This document shows, in pieces, positions 43,669-52,697 of a stretch of DNA of 64,000 nucleotides. Under the pieces are notes generated by a model. It had not been told where the DNA came from and ran no database searches. It saw only the letters and a program-made list of their open reading frames with translations. The translations under genes and the position numbers were made by a program. How positions within the stretch are numbered: position 1 is the first letter of the stretch; every line of letters starts with the position of its first letter. The stretch comes from Teredinibacter haidensis (GTDB taxonomy: Bacteria; Pseudomonadota; Gammaproteobacteria; Pseudomonadales; Cellvibrionaceae): NCBI RefSeq assembly GCF_014211975.1, contig NZ_CP060084.1:124001-188000 (forward strand), written 5' to 3'.

Positions 43669-46356
43669 ATGTCAGGCGCTACAGAGCACTATCTTTCCCC
43701 TTTGTTTGAACCCGAATCGGTCGCAGTTTTTGGCGCCAGTCAACGTTCTAATTCCGTTGCCACGATTGTGCTGAATAATATTGTAGAGGCAGGTTTTAAG
43801 GGCTCCCTCTACGCGATTAATCCCAAGCACAAGCGAGTGGGCTATTTGCCCTGTTATGCCTCCTTGGCACACGTGGATGCGCCGGTAGAGCTGGCAATTA
43901 TCGCCACCCCTGCGGCAACGGTACCGGCCATCTTTCGGCAGTGCGGTGAGCATGGCGTGAAAGCGGCGGTGGTTTTATCCGGTGGTTTTGGCGAGGCGGG
44001 CGAAGCGGGACAGCGGCTGGAGCGGGAATTACTCGATATCGCCAAACACTATGGTATTCGCTTTATCGGACCCAATTGCCTGGGGGTTATTCACCCGCCA
44101 AACGGATTCAATGCCACTTTCGCCGGTGGTAATGTGAATAGCGGCAATATCGCGCTTATTTCTCAATCGGGGGCCTTGTGTACAGCCATTTTGGACTGGG
44201 CCGAAAGTAAGGACATTGGTTTTTCTACTGTCGTTTCTACCGGTATTTCAGCCGATATTGATTTTGGTGAAATTCTAGATTTTTTGGTAGCCGATGCTAA
44301 AACCCGCAGTATTCTTATGTATGTAGAAGGCATCCGCGATGCGCGCTCCTTTATGAGCGGCCTTAGAGCGGCGGCGCGGGTGAAGCCGGTTATTGTGGTA
44401 AAGGCGGGGCGCCATAAGTCCGGCATTAAAGCCGCCTTGTCACACAACAGCGTCAATGTGGTGGCCGACGATGTGTTTGATGCGGCGCTGAGCCGAGCCG
44501 GGGTCGTGCGCGGTATGCACATTGGCGATTTGTTTTCTGCGGCAACCGTGCTCACAGAGGGTATTCGTCTTAAGGGCGTAAACCTAGCCATTATTACTAA
44601 TGGTGGTGGGCCGGCCGCAATGGCGTGCGATAAAGCCAGCGACCTGAATATTCCCCTAGCGAAGTTACAGCAAGACACATTGGAGCAGCTTGATCGCTCT
44701 CTCCCGCCAATGTGGTCGAGAGCTAATCCGGTCGATGTACTGGGGAATGCCGATGCGCAGCTATACCAGAAAGCACTATCTGTCGTCCTGGCGGACGATA
44801 ATGTCCATGGTGTTATGGTACTGCTAACACCCCAGGCGACAACGGATCCCGTTGCTGTGGCAGAAAAGTTGGTGGAATGTAGTCGGACCAGCAAAAAGCC
44901 GATTATCGCCTGTTGGATGGGGGCTCGTAGAGTTCGAGAGGGGCGTAATTTACTGACGAATGCGGGTATTCCCAATTACCGCCTGCCTGAGCTAGCGATT
45001 CAGGGCTTCGCTTACTTAACGAGTTTTTATCGCAACCAAAAATTATTGCTGCAAACCCCGGGACCACTGTCGCAGGACCACAAACCGGATATTGCGAAGG
45101 CACGATCCATCATTAAATCGGCCTTGGACAACCATTGCTATATCTTAAATGAAATTGAATCCAAAGCCATTCTCTCTGCTTTCCACATTCCTGTTGCTCC
45201 AACAATGGTCGTTGATAGCTCAGATCAAGCGGTTGCCGAAGCCGATAAGCTGGGTTACCCGGTAGCGATGAAAACGCTCTATAGTGATGTGAGTGATAAC
45301 GCGGGTATTGGTGGTGTACACCTTAATCTCAGCAATGAAAACGTGGTGCGCACAACGTTTGAGGCATTGAGCCAATGGCTTGATGGGATAGAACCGACGC
45401 CTCAGAACAAGGGCATTGTTGTTGAACCCATGGTGAGTTCCTATACCGGACGAAAACTGCGTATGGGAATTACCGCGGATGATGGCTTTGGGCCCATCAT
45501 CAGTTTCGGCAGTGGGGGTGCCTCTGCCAAAGTTGTTTCCGATAGCGCTGTATCCTTGCCACCGCTCAATCGCCTGCTGGCGAAAGATATGATTTCGCGT
45601 ACTCGGGTTTCGAAACTATTGGCGGCCTTTCGCGATACTCCAGATGTAGATAGTGTAGACATAGAAAATTGCTTACTTCGGATCTCCGAAATCGCGTGTG
45701 AATTACCGGAAATTGTCGAGTTGGACATTAATCCCATTATTGCAGATGCCAACACCGTGATGGCGGTTGGTGCGCACATTGTTATCCGACCTTACGATTC
45801 AGACATAAGTTATTCGCACACCGCTATCCACCCCTACCCCAGTCATTTGGATATCTTTGTCACAATCGCGGGTGATGTGAAATGTAATATTCGGCCTATT
45901 CGTCCGGAAGACGCAAAAATTGAGCTCGACTTTGTCGAAGGTTTATCCGATAGCAGTAAGCATTTTCGCTTTATGAATACCTTCCGTAAATTTCCACCGG
46001 AAATGCTCGCCAAGCTTACGCAGATAGATTACGACCGGGAGATGGCGTTTATTGCAGTCATTACTCAGGATGGCCAGGAAGAGGAAATTGGTGTTGCCCG
46101 TTATGCGATCAGTGTCGATAGGGAGAGTTGCGAATTTGCCATCACGGTTGCCGATGTGTGGCAGGGGAAGGGGGTTGCCCATGAATTAATGTCGGCACTT
46201 ATTCAATACGCCGCTCAGCGCGGTCTAAAGCGTATGACGGGTGAAATTCTCGCTGACAATACTCGTATGCAGCAGCTTGCGCGACGGTTTGGTTTTAGTG
46301 TGCATCGATCAAAGGAAGATTCCAGTATTATGAATGTCGCAAAAGAGCTTCCCTAG
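43669..46356 (+). CDS. Acyl-CoA synthetase (NDP-forming)-GNAT fusion, PatZ/Pka-like protein acetyltransferase
   Basis: An 895-residue fusion with the domain order of E. coli PatZ (YfiQ) and Salmonella Pat. A CoA-binding Rossmann domain (about 10-135, FEPESVAVFGAS), succinyl-CoA ligase-like domains (about 150-460, ALISQSGALCTAILDWA and IITNGGGPAAMACD) and an ATP-grasp domain (about 480-705, YPVAMKTLYSDVSDNAGIGGV in parts) are followed by a GNAT acetyltransferase (about 740-895, WQGKGVAHELMSALIQYA with the acetyl-CoA loop). Proteins of this design use acetyl-CoA to acetylate lysines, classically inactivating acetyl-CoA synthetase; some may still form acyl-CoA. It stands alone and meets the FbpC gene head-on with a 5-bp gap. 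Confidence 0.9.
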   Translation: MSGATEHYLSPLFEPESVAVFGASQRSNSVATIVLNNIVEAGFKGSLYAINPKHKRVGYLPCYASLAHVDAPVELAIIATPAATVPAIFRQCGEHGVKAAVVLSGGFGEAGEAGQRLERELLDIAKHYGIRFIGPNCLGVIHPPNGFNATFAGGNVNSGNIALISQSGALCTAILDWAESKDIGFSTVVSTGISADIDFGEILDFLVADAKTRSILMYVEGIRDARSFMSGLRAAARVKPVIVVKAGRHKSGIKAALSHNSVNVVADDVFDAALSRAGVVRGMHIGDLFSAATVLTEGIRLKGVNLAIITNGGGPAAMACDKASDLNIPLAKLQQDTLEQLDRSLPPMWSRANPVDVLGNADAQLYQKALSVVLADDNVHGVMVLLTPQATTDPVAVAEKLVECSRTSKKPIIACWMGARRVREGRNLLTNAGIPNYRLPELAIQGFAYLTSFYRNQKLLLQTPGPLSQDHKPDIAKARSIIKSALDNHCYILNEIESKAILSAFHIPVAPTMVVDSSDQAVAEADKLGYPVAMKTLYSDVSDNAGIGGVHLNLSNENVVRTTFEALSQWLDGIEPTPQNKGIVVEPMVSSYTGRKLRMGITADDGFGPIISFGSGGASAKVVSDSAVSLPPLNRLLAKDMISRTRVSKLLAAFRDTPDVDSVDIENCLLRISEIACELPEIVELDINPIIADANTVMAVGAHIVIRPYDSDISYSHTAIHPYPSHLDIFVTIAGDVKCNIRPIRPEDAKIELDFVEGLSDSSKHFRFMNTFRKFPPEMLAKLTQIDYDREMAFIAVITQDGQEEEIGVARYAISVDRESCEFAITVADVWQGKGVAHELMSALIQYAAQRGLKRMTGEILADNTRMQQLARRFGFSVHRSKEDSSIMNVAKELP

Positions 46357-46361
46357 AGGAA

Positions 46362-47387
46362 TTAGAAAATCTTTAAAGGTTGCTCAACCAGGCGAATGCC
46401 GATGGACTCACCCAGTTCGAATTCTAAGTGGTTGGCGCTGGCGGTTGTTAATTGTGAGCGATCATCCAGTTCCAATGTATAGCGGCTGTCGGCCCCGCGA
46501 AACAGCTTTCTTTTTATCTCGCCGCGAATTTCACTGCTTTCATCAAAACAAATATTTTCTGGACGCAATAAAACGTTAACTGTGCTGCCGATGGCTTTAT
46601 TGTGGTGGAAGACTGGGTGGAGCCCCAGTACTGTTGTAACTCGGCGCTCATCTATAACGGTACCGGGAAGGTAACTGCTTTCCCCCACAAAATTGGCTAC
46701 TTGCTGGCTAGCGGGTTGTTGATAAACGTTGATGGGGGTATCCCACTGCAATAGCTGTCCTTCCATAATTACGCCCAGCTGGTCGGCCAGACAAAATGCT
46801 TCAGACTGATCGTGAGTGACCATCAGTGTAGTCACATCCCGTGTATTTAAAATATCGCGTAACTCGTGTGAGAGCTGGCTACGCAAGCCCGCATCCAGAT
46901 TGCTAAACGGTTCGTCCAGCAGAAGTAGGTCCGGTTCGGTTGCCAGGGCTCGGGCAATGGCAACACGCTGCTGCTGCCCGCCGGAAAGTTGGTGGCAGTA
47001 GCGTAGGGCATTCTGTTGCAGCCCTACCAATTCCAGCATTTCTGCGGCTTTTTCCCGGGCAGCTTTTGCCGACAGGTGCCGTAAGCCGAAACGAACATTT
47101 TCTTCTGCGGTTAAATGGGGGAAAAGCGCATAGTCTTGAAATACCATACTGAATTTTCGATGTTCTGGCGGCACCGTGCTGCGACTGTCACTTACGGTTT
47201 TTCCGCGTAAGGTAATACTTCCCGAGTTCAGTGGTTGAAAACCTGCGAGTGCACGCAACACGGTGCTCTTGCCGCTGCCTGAAGGTCCGATAAGGCATGC
47301 GGTTTCCCCGGCTTTTAGGTCAAAGCTAAGGTTCTTTACAACGGCCGCTTTATCATAAGCGAGAGTGATTTGGTCAAGTTTGAGCAT
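46362..47387 (-). CDS. fbpC: Ferric-iron ABC transporter ATPase, FbpC-like
   Basis: A 341-residue ABC ATPase. Walker A GPSGSGKS (34-41), Q-loop VFQDYALFPHL, signature LSGGQQQRVAIARAL, Walker B LLLLDEPFSNLD and switch His in MVTHDQSE are all intact. The C-terminal 110 residues form a TOBE-like regulatory domain (LLRPENICF), as in FbpC, PotA and CysA. The first bases overlap the end of the permease gene by 14 bp. It is the last gene of the minus-strand set binding protein, permease, ATPase and powers Fe(III) uptake across the inner membrane. Confidence 0.92.
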   Translation of the reverse strand: MLKLDQITLAYDKAAVVKNLSFDLKAGETACLIGPSGSGKSTVLRALAGFQPLNSGSITLRGKTVSDSRSTVPPEHRKFSMVFQDYALFPHLTAEENVRFGLRHLSAKAAREKAAEMLELVGLQQNALRYCHQLSGGQQQRVAIARALATEPDLLLLDEPFSNLDAGLRSQLSHELRDILNTRDVTTLMVTHDQSEAFCLADQLGVIMEGQLLQWDTPINVYQQPASQQVANFVGESSYLPGTVIDERRVTTVLGLHPVFHHNKAIGSTVNVLLRPENICFDESSEIRGEIKRKLFRGADSRYTLELDDRSQLTTASANHLEFELGESIGIRLVEQPLKIF

Positions 47388-49032
47388 AGCGTTGTTCGTG
47401 AGACTGAATAGCGTGGGTAAGTAAAATAACGGGAATTAGGCTTACGAACACAATGGTCAGTGCGGGTAGCGCTGCGTGGTGCAGGCGTTCGTCTGAAGCG
47501 AGTTCGTAAGCTTTTACCGATAAAGTGTTGAAATTAAACGGACGTAAAATAAGTGTTGCTGGGAGTTCTTTTAATACGTCGACAAAAACCAGTAATAAAG
47601 CACCGAGAATACTGGTTCGTAAAATTGGAATATGCACTTGTGTCAGTACGCCTGCTTGACTTAGCCCCAAGCCTCTTGCTGCGTGATCCATGCTGGGTTT
47701 TATTCGTCCCAGGCCCACATCAATTTGTTGCAGGGCTACGGCCAGAAAGCGTACGGCATAAGCAAAAATCAGAGCGAACAGGGAACCGGAAAGCAATAGG
47801 CCTGTGCTGATACCGAAGGTTTCGCTGAGGAAGGTATCGAGTGTTTTGTCGAAAGCAGTTAAGGGAACAATGACACCAACGGCAATCACCGTTCCCGGCA
47901 CGGCATAACCCATGCTTGCAAGATTAACGGCAGCAATCGTGAACTTGTGTTGCAGTCGTCGGGCATAGCCAAAAATTATTGCCAGGGAAACAACTGTGAT
48001 ACTGGCAAATGTGGCGAGGTAAAAACTGTTACCGAGAGCTTCAAAGAATCGTGGGTTTAATTGTTGTGGCCCGAGTTTGATGGCCCAGCTAAGCAGCAGC
48101 CAAACGGGGATTAAAAAACCCAACATAAAGGGTAGTAAACATATTGCGACAGCACCTACAGCCTTAAATCCACGCAGTTGTATTCGCGCTGGTTTTTGAG
48201 TCTTTACGCCTAAGTAGTAATACTGAATTTTGCGCCGTGAATATTTTTCCAGCATTAACAGCATTAGAACAAAGGTAACCAGTACAGCGGAAAGTTGTGC
48301 TGCTGCGGCACTGTTACCCATGCCGAACCAGATGCGAAAAATACCGGTGGTAAAGGTGTTGACACCAAAATATTGAACTGTGCCAAAATCAGCAAAAGCT
48401 TCCATCATCGCGAGAGCAACACCCGCCAAAATTGCGGGGCGGGCAAGGGGAATGGCAACGCGAAAAATATAGTGACGGTGACTGTAGCCTAAAGCGCGGG
48501 TTGCCTCGTAGAGCGAAGCCGATTGTTCAGAAAAGGCATTGCGAGCCAGCAAATAAACATAAGGGTAAAGCACCAGTGACAGCATAGTGATAGCACCGGT
48601 TAGCGAGCGTATCTCGGGAAACCAATAGTCGCCGTAATGCCAGCCAAAAATTTCCCGCAGCCCTGTTTGCACCGGACCTGCAAAATCTAAAAAGCCGGTA
48701 TAGCTGTAGGCGATTATATAAGCTGGCATCGCCATTGGCAGAAGTACCAACCAGTTAAGTGATTGGCGTAGGGGAAACTCATACCGACTACATATCCAGG
48801 CTAGGGTTGTTCCGACAATAAAAGTACCGGCACCGACACTCAGGGCAAGTATTAATGAATTACTGATATAGCTGAAGAGAACCGTATCGGCGAGGTGTCG
48901 CCAGGCTTGTGGTTGCGGATTAAAAAAACTGAACCCAATAACCACCATCGGGAGCAAAAGCAGACAGGCCAGCAGGAGCGAAAAGCCCTGCCAGCCGAAG
49001 ACGGTAGATTTGCGAATTACAGGAAACTTCAA
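47374..49032 (-). CDS. fbpB: Ferric-iron ABC transporter permease, FbpB-like (fused double permease)
   Basis: A 552-residue inner-membrane protein made of two homologous permease halves, with about 12 membrane helices. Each half has an EAA-type loop: YEATRALGYSHRHYIFRVAIPLARPAILAG and MDHAARGLGLSQAGVLTQVHIPILRTSILG, given here as the start and end of each loop region. This two-in-one design is usual for FbpB/AfuB. The start appears to be a TTG, seven bases after the stop of the binding-protein gene, with no strong ribosome-binding site, so translation probably depends on coupling. It should form the channel for Fe(III) delivered by FbpA. Confidence 0.92.
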   Translation of the reverse strand: MKFPVIRKSTVFGWQGFSLLLACLLLLPMVVIGFSFFNPQPQAWRHLADTVLFSYISNSLILALSVGAGTFIVGTTLAWICSRYEFPLRQSLNWLVLLPMAMPAYIIAYSYTGFLDFAGPVQTGLREIFGWHYGDYWFPEIRSLTGAITMLSLVLYPYVYLLARNAFSEQSASLYEATRALGYSHRHYIFRVAIPLARPAILAGVALAMMEAFADFGTVQYFGVNTFTTGIFRIWFGMGNSAAAAQLSAVLVTFVLMLLMLEKYSRRKIQYYYLGVKTQKPARIQLRGFKAVGAVAICLLPFMLGFLIPVWLLLSWAIKLGPQQLNPRFFEALGNSFYLATFASITVVSLAIIFGYARRLQHKFTIAAVNLASMGYAVPGTVIAVGVIVPLTAFDKTLDTFLSETFGISTGLLLSGSLFALIFAYAVRFLAVALQQIDVGLGRIKPSMDHAARGLGLSQAGVLTQVHIPILRTSILGALLLVFVDVLKELPATLILRPFNFNTLSVKAYELASDERLHHAALPALTIVFVSLIPVILLTHAIQSHEQRYAQT

Positions 49033-49039
49033 CGGATAA

Positions 49040-50059
49040 TTATTTCCAACCGGCCCTGTCCATTAGTTTAACCGCAGCACCATTGAGTTCGCCGACTTTT
49101 TCCAGAGGTATTTGCTCGGATTTAAAATCGCCAAATGATTTTAATACGGAGTTTGTTGCTACGTTAGTGCGCACCGGATATTCAAAATTCGTATCTGCAT
49201 ACCAGCGTTGAGCTTCTACGCTAAGCATAAAATCGATTAGCTGTTGCGCTTCCTTAATATTTTTACTGTGGCGAGCGATGGCTGCACCGGAAATATTAAT
49301 ATGTGTTCCCCGGTTCTGTTGATTCGGCCATATAACGCTTACTTTTTTTGCCGCAGCTGTTTGAGCTACGTCACTACCCGCCAGCATACCGGCGAGATAA
49401 TAGGTGTTGGCGATGGCGATATCACATTGGCCTGCGGCAACTGCTTTGATCTGATCTCTGTCTCCACCCATTGGTGGGCGGGCAAAATTATCAACAATGC
49501 CTTGTACAACCGAGGCCGTTTTCTCTTCGCCCAGCTGCTCCAGAAGGGCTGCAACCATTGATTGATTGTAGATATTGCCGGATGAGCGAATACAGATTTT
49601 ACCTTTCCATTTGGGGGCGGCAAGATCTTCCAGGCTGGTGAGAGACCCAGCGTCTACACGGTCGGGGGCGATCATTAGGGGGCGAGCGCGAAGTGTGAGC
49701 CCAATCCAGTGGTTCTGGGAATCACGTAAATGCGAGGGGACGGCTTGTTCTACAATTTTGGATGTGTAGGCTTGCGTTAAACCCTGTTCTTTGGCTCGCA
49801 CCAAGCGGCCAACATCGGTTGTTAGTAAAATGTCCGAGGGGCTGAACTTGCCTTCATTCGCCATACGCACAATCAATGCGTCGGCGTTACCGGTAATAAG
49901 ATTGACCTTGATGCCTGTTTTTTCGGAAAAAGTGTCAAGCAAAGGGAGAATTAAAGCCTCTTTCCGGGCAGAATACACGTTAACTTCTTGAGCCGTGGTC
50001 CACTGGGGCAGTGAGATCAGGCCAGCGAGAGAGAATAAGGCGATAATACGTTTGAACAT
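49040..50059 (-). CDS. fbpA: Periplasmic ferric-iron binding protein, FbpA/FutA-like
   Basis: A 339-residue periplasmic binding protein from ATG 50059, which has AGGAAA upstream and gives a proper signal peptide cleaved near TAQE; the frame is open to 50119. Landmarks: VNVYSARKEALILPLLDTFSEKTGIKV in parts, DILLTTDVGRLVRAKEQGL, CDIAIANTYYLAGML with the double-Tyr region that binds Fe(III), and VSVIWPNQQNRGTHINISGAAI. It belongs to the FbpA/FutA/IdiA branch. It opens a three-gene operon with the permease and ATPase, and a Fur-like box lies about 45 bp before the start, so expression should rise when iron is short. Confidence 0.92.
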   Translation of the reverse strand: MFKRIIALFSLAGLISLPQWTTAQEVNVYSARKEALILPLLDTFSEKTGIKVNLITGNADALIVRMANEGKFSPSDILLTTDVGRLVRAKEQGLTQAYTSKIVEQAVPSHLRDSQNHWIGLTLRARPLMIAPDRVDAGSLTSLEDLAAPKWKGKICIRSSGNIYNQSMVAALLEQLGEEKTASVVQGIVDNFARPPMGGDRDQIKAVAAGQCDIAIANTYYLAGMLAGSDVAQTAAAKKVSVIWPNQQNRGTHINISGAAIARHSKNIKEAQQLIDFMLSVEAQRWYADTNFEYPVRTNVATNSVLKSFGDFKSEQIPLEKVGELNGAAVKLMDRAGWK

Positions 50060-50102
50060 GGCTATTTCCTGACGGGTAATGTTGGCTGCTATGTTACTAG
50101 AA

Positions 50103-50121
50103 ACGAGAATCAGTCTCAATT
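50103..50121 (-). promoter_or_regulatory. Fur-box-like sequence before fbpA
   Basis: On the minus strand the site reads AATTGAGACTGATTCTCGT, close to the Fur pattern TGAGAATGATTCTCA. It is placed where it would cover the fbpA promoter. Judged by eye. Confidence 0.65.
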
Positions 50122-50296
50122 ACATTTGACTGATATAGCGCTCGATTCAGTTATTGGCAATGCTTGTGGGTCGCTATTAGTGTAGCCCCACTGCAGCTTT
50201 CGGTGGCAACAGCGGTTGGATAAACCAGCGGTTCCCTAGATTTTATGGCGGCTCCCAAAACAACAAACCTACAATAATGACAATAGGTCGATTTAG

Positions 50297-52501
50297 ATGG
50301 CTGTAGATATACCGGGGTATAAAGTTCTTCGCACGCTGGGGCGAGGAGGCATGGCTACGGTTTATTTGGCGCAACAGGACATTTTCGAGCGGGAAGTGGC
50401 GCTCAAGGTCATGTCTCGCGCACTGGCAGATGATGAAAGCTTCGGCAAACGCTTCTTTCGTGAAGCTAAGATTGTCAGCCAGTTAGTGCACCCGAATATT
50501 GTCACTGTTTACGATGTCGGTCTGCACGAGGGAAATTATTATCTCTCTATGGAGCATATTGGCGGCAGCGATTTGAGAAAGCTGCGTAAAACCCTCACGC
50601 TGGAACAAAAAATTAAGGCCATTTGCGACATCGCCAGAGCTCTGGATTACGCTGGTGCTAAAGGCTATGTTCATCGCGATATCAAGCCCGAAAATATTCT
50701 CTTCCAAAGTTCCGATGGTCGGGCAGTTTTAACTGATTTCGGTATTGCGCGTGCAGCAGAAGCCGACACCAGCATGACCCAAACGGGTATCGCCATCGGT
50801 ACTCCCCATTATATGAGTCCGGAGCAGGCTAAGGGCAAGGCTGTCGATTCACGCTCCGACATTTACAGCTTGGGTGTGGTTTTCTTTTTGTTGCTCACCG
50901 GGCGAGTTCCCTACGACGCTGAATCTGCAGTGGCTATTGGGATCAAACACATTACCGAGCCTGTGCCGCTGCTACCTGATAATATGGCCGTTTTACAGCC
51001 TATTATCGATACTTTGATGGCAAAAAGGCCCGAAGATCGTTACCAGCAGGCGGGTGAACTTGTCGATGATTTAACGCGCCTCGATTTGGAGTTGCTAGAG
51101 CAGACCCTTTCTTACGATCGAAATTTACAGGCTCAATCTGTAGATAGCGAAAGCCCAACGGAACCGGGGTTTGGCGCAATTGATAGTGATTTGGCTTTTG
51201 AAGACCAGGACACGATTATTAATGAGAGGAGTGGGTTTTTCTCTTGGTTGGTGTGGATTTTGATTTTCGGTAGTCTGATTGCCTGGATTCTTTACTACCA
51301 AAAACCCGAATTGGTCCTTCCCTGGCTGGAGAAGAGTAAAGTGTTTGTTGTGAGCAAACACGAGGATACTCGACAGTTGCTGGACGAGTTTTTTGCTGAA
51401 GAAAAATCACCTCTGGCATCAATAATATCACCGGTTCAGAAGGAAGAATCCGAAAAACGAGATCCACCGATAGAGGCAGTAGACGCGAGAGAAAAGAGCG
51501 ACAAAGTCGCTGCTGAACCAGAGCCTGTTCCCGCCAAACCTCTAGAGCCGCAAAAGCTGCGGGATCAACCGGTGGCACCTGCAACCTCTATCGCGGAATA
51601 CCTTAGACAGCTGGAGGCTCTTCAGGCACTTTATGTTAATGATGCAGCCTTCCTTTCGGAGCTTGTTGCTTTGCATAAGCTGATTCTGAAGGATTACCCC
51701 GTGCATGCTTCAACGGAAAAATCGCTGGGGCGATTGCGCACTTCCGAACTGAACTCCGTTACTGGCTTACTTTCGGAGGGAAAAACAGAAATGGCGGGGA
51801 AAAAGCTCGCCCAGCTCCAAGTGCTGTTTCCCGCTACGCCCGGAAGTATATTCATTCAATTGCAGCGACAGGTAGAAAACGCAGAATCTATTGAGCGCCT
51901 GTTTGCAGAGGCTGAGGGCTACCGCAAGCAGGGGCGACTCGCCTTGCCGCGGGGTCGGAGCGCGCTAGATAACTATAAAAAAATTCTGCAGTTGGATGCC
52001 GACAGTCGAGCTGCAAAAAAGGGTTTGCAGGACATTGCCGGAATATTCGTCGCGCGAGCGCAGAAGGATTTTGATCTGGGGCGTTTAAGTTCTGCTAGGG
52101 TGGGATTAGATAAGGCTCTAAAAGCGGATAGTACGTACCGGCCAGCGGTGAAGTTAAAAAACAGCGTTGATCAGGCTATTCAGCGGCAACAGGAGCTCAA
52201 TACCTGGTTGTCACGCGCACAGACTAGACTTGATCGCAAAGCCTTTTTTTCCCCCGTGAACGATAATGCCTACTATTATTACCAGCGGGTTCTGGAGCGG
52301 GAGCCGGGTAATAGTCAAGCGCTTACAGGGCAGAAGCAGGTGGTCGATAGTTTTGCGCGCAATATCTGGAGCTTGGTGGGTAACGAGCAATTTGACACTG
52401 CCCGCGATCAGTTGGCAATGGCGCTGCGTTCCCTCCCCAAAAATCAACGCCTGCAATCCCTGTCGCTCGCCGTTGAAGAAGTGGTTGCGGAAAAACTCTA
52501 G
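50297..52501 (+). CDS. Membrane Ser/Thr protein kinase with C-terminal TPR-like region
   Basis: A 734-residue PknB-type kinase. The kinase domain (about 1-270) has the glycine loop GRGGMATVY (15-23), Lys37 in VALKVM, catalytic HRDIKPEN (His126, Asp128), DFG at 147-149 and GTPHYMSPEQ in the activation segment. All catalytic residues are present. A membrane segment lies at about 312-334, so the C-terminal 400 residues would face the periplasm. After a Glu/Pro/Lys-rich stretch (360-430) this part is helical with TPR-like spacing (for example ALDNYKKILQLDADSRAAKKGL). It may sense an envelope state and phosphorylate cytoplasmic targets. No phosphatase or FHA gene is next to it. Confidence 0.92.
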   Translation: MAVDIPGYKVLRTLGRGGMATVYLAQQDIFEREVALKVMSRALADDESFGKRFFREAKIVSQLVHPNIVTVYDVGLHEGNYYLSMEHIGGSDLRKLRKTLTLEQKIKAICDIARALDYAGAKGYVHRDIKPENILFQSSDGRAVLTDFGIARAAEADTSMTQTGIAIGTPHYMSPEQAKGKAVDSRSDIYSLGVVFFLLLTGRVPYDAESAVAIGIKHITEPVPLLPDNMAVLQPIIDTLMAKRPEDRYQQAGELVDDLTRLDLELLEQTLSYDRNLQAQSVDSESPTEPGFGAIDSDLAFEDQDTIINERSGFFSWLVWILIFGSLIAWILYYQKPELVLPWLEKSKVFVVSKHEDTRQLLDEFFAEEKSPLASIISPVQKEESEKRDPPIEAVDAREKSDKVAAEPEPVPAKPLEPQKLRDQPVAPATSIAEYLRQLEALQALYVNDAAFLSELVALHKLILKDYPVHASTEKSLGRLRTSELNSVTGLLSEGKTEMAGKKLAQLQVLFPATPGSIFIQLQRQVENAESIERLFAEAEGYRKQGRLALPRGRSALDNYKKILQLDADSRAAKKGLQDIAGIFVARAQKDFDLGRLSSARVGLDKALKADSTYRPAVKLKNSVDQAIQRQQELNTWLSRAQTRLDRKAFFSPVNDNAYYYYQRVLEREPGNSQALTGQKQVVDSFARNIWSLVGNEQFDTARDQLAMALRSLPKNQRLQSLSLAVEEVVAEKL

Positions 52502-52697
52502 CCGTTGTCTCCAGAACCTTCTTTCTGGGTTCTATTCCTGTGATTGCCAGAACTTTTGCTATTCTTCGAAGATTAGAGCTGAAGTTAAATACTCTTTCCT
52601 GAATATCTTTTTCTCTCTCTCCCGCTTAAACGGGAAGCCGTTGTTCGTAAATCAATGACAATACGTAGAGCAGCGTTGGCTAATACGCAATTCGGAA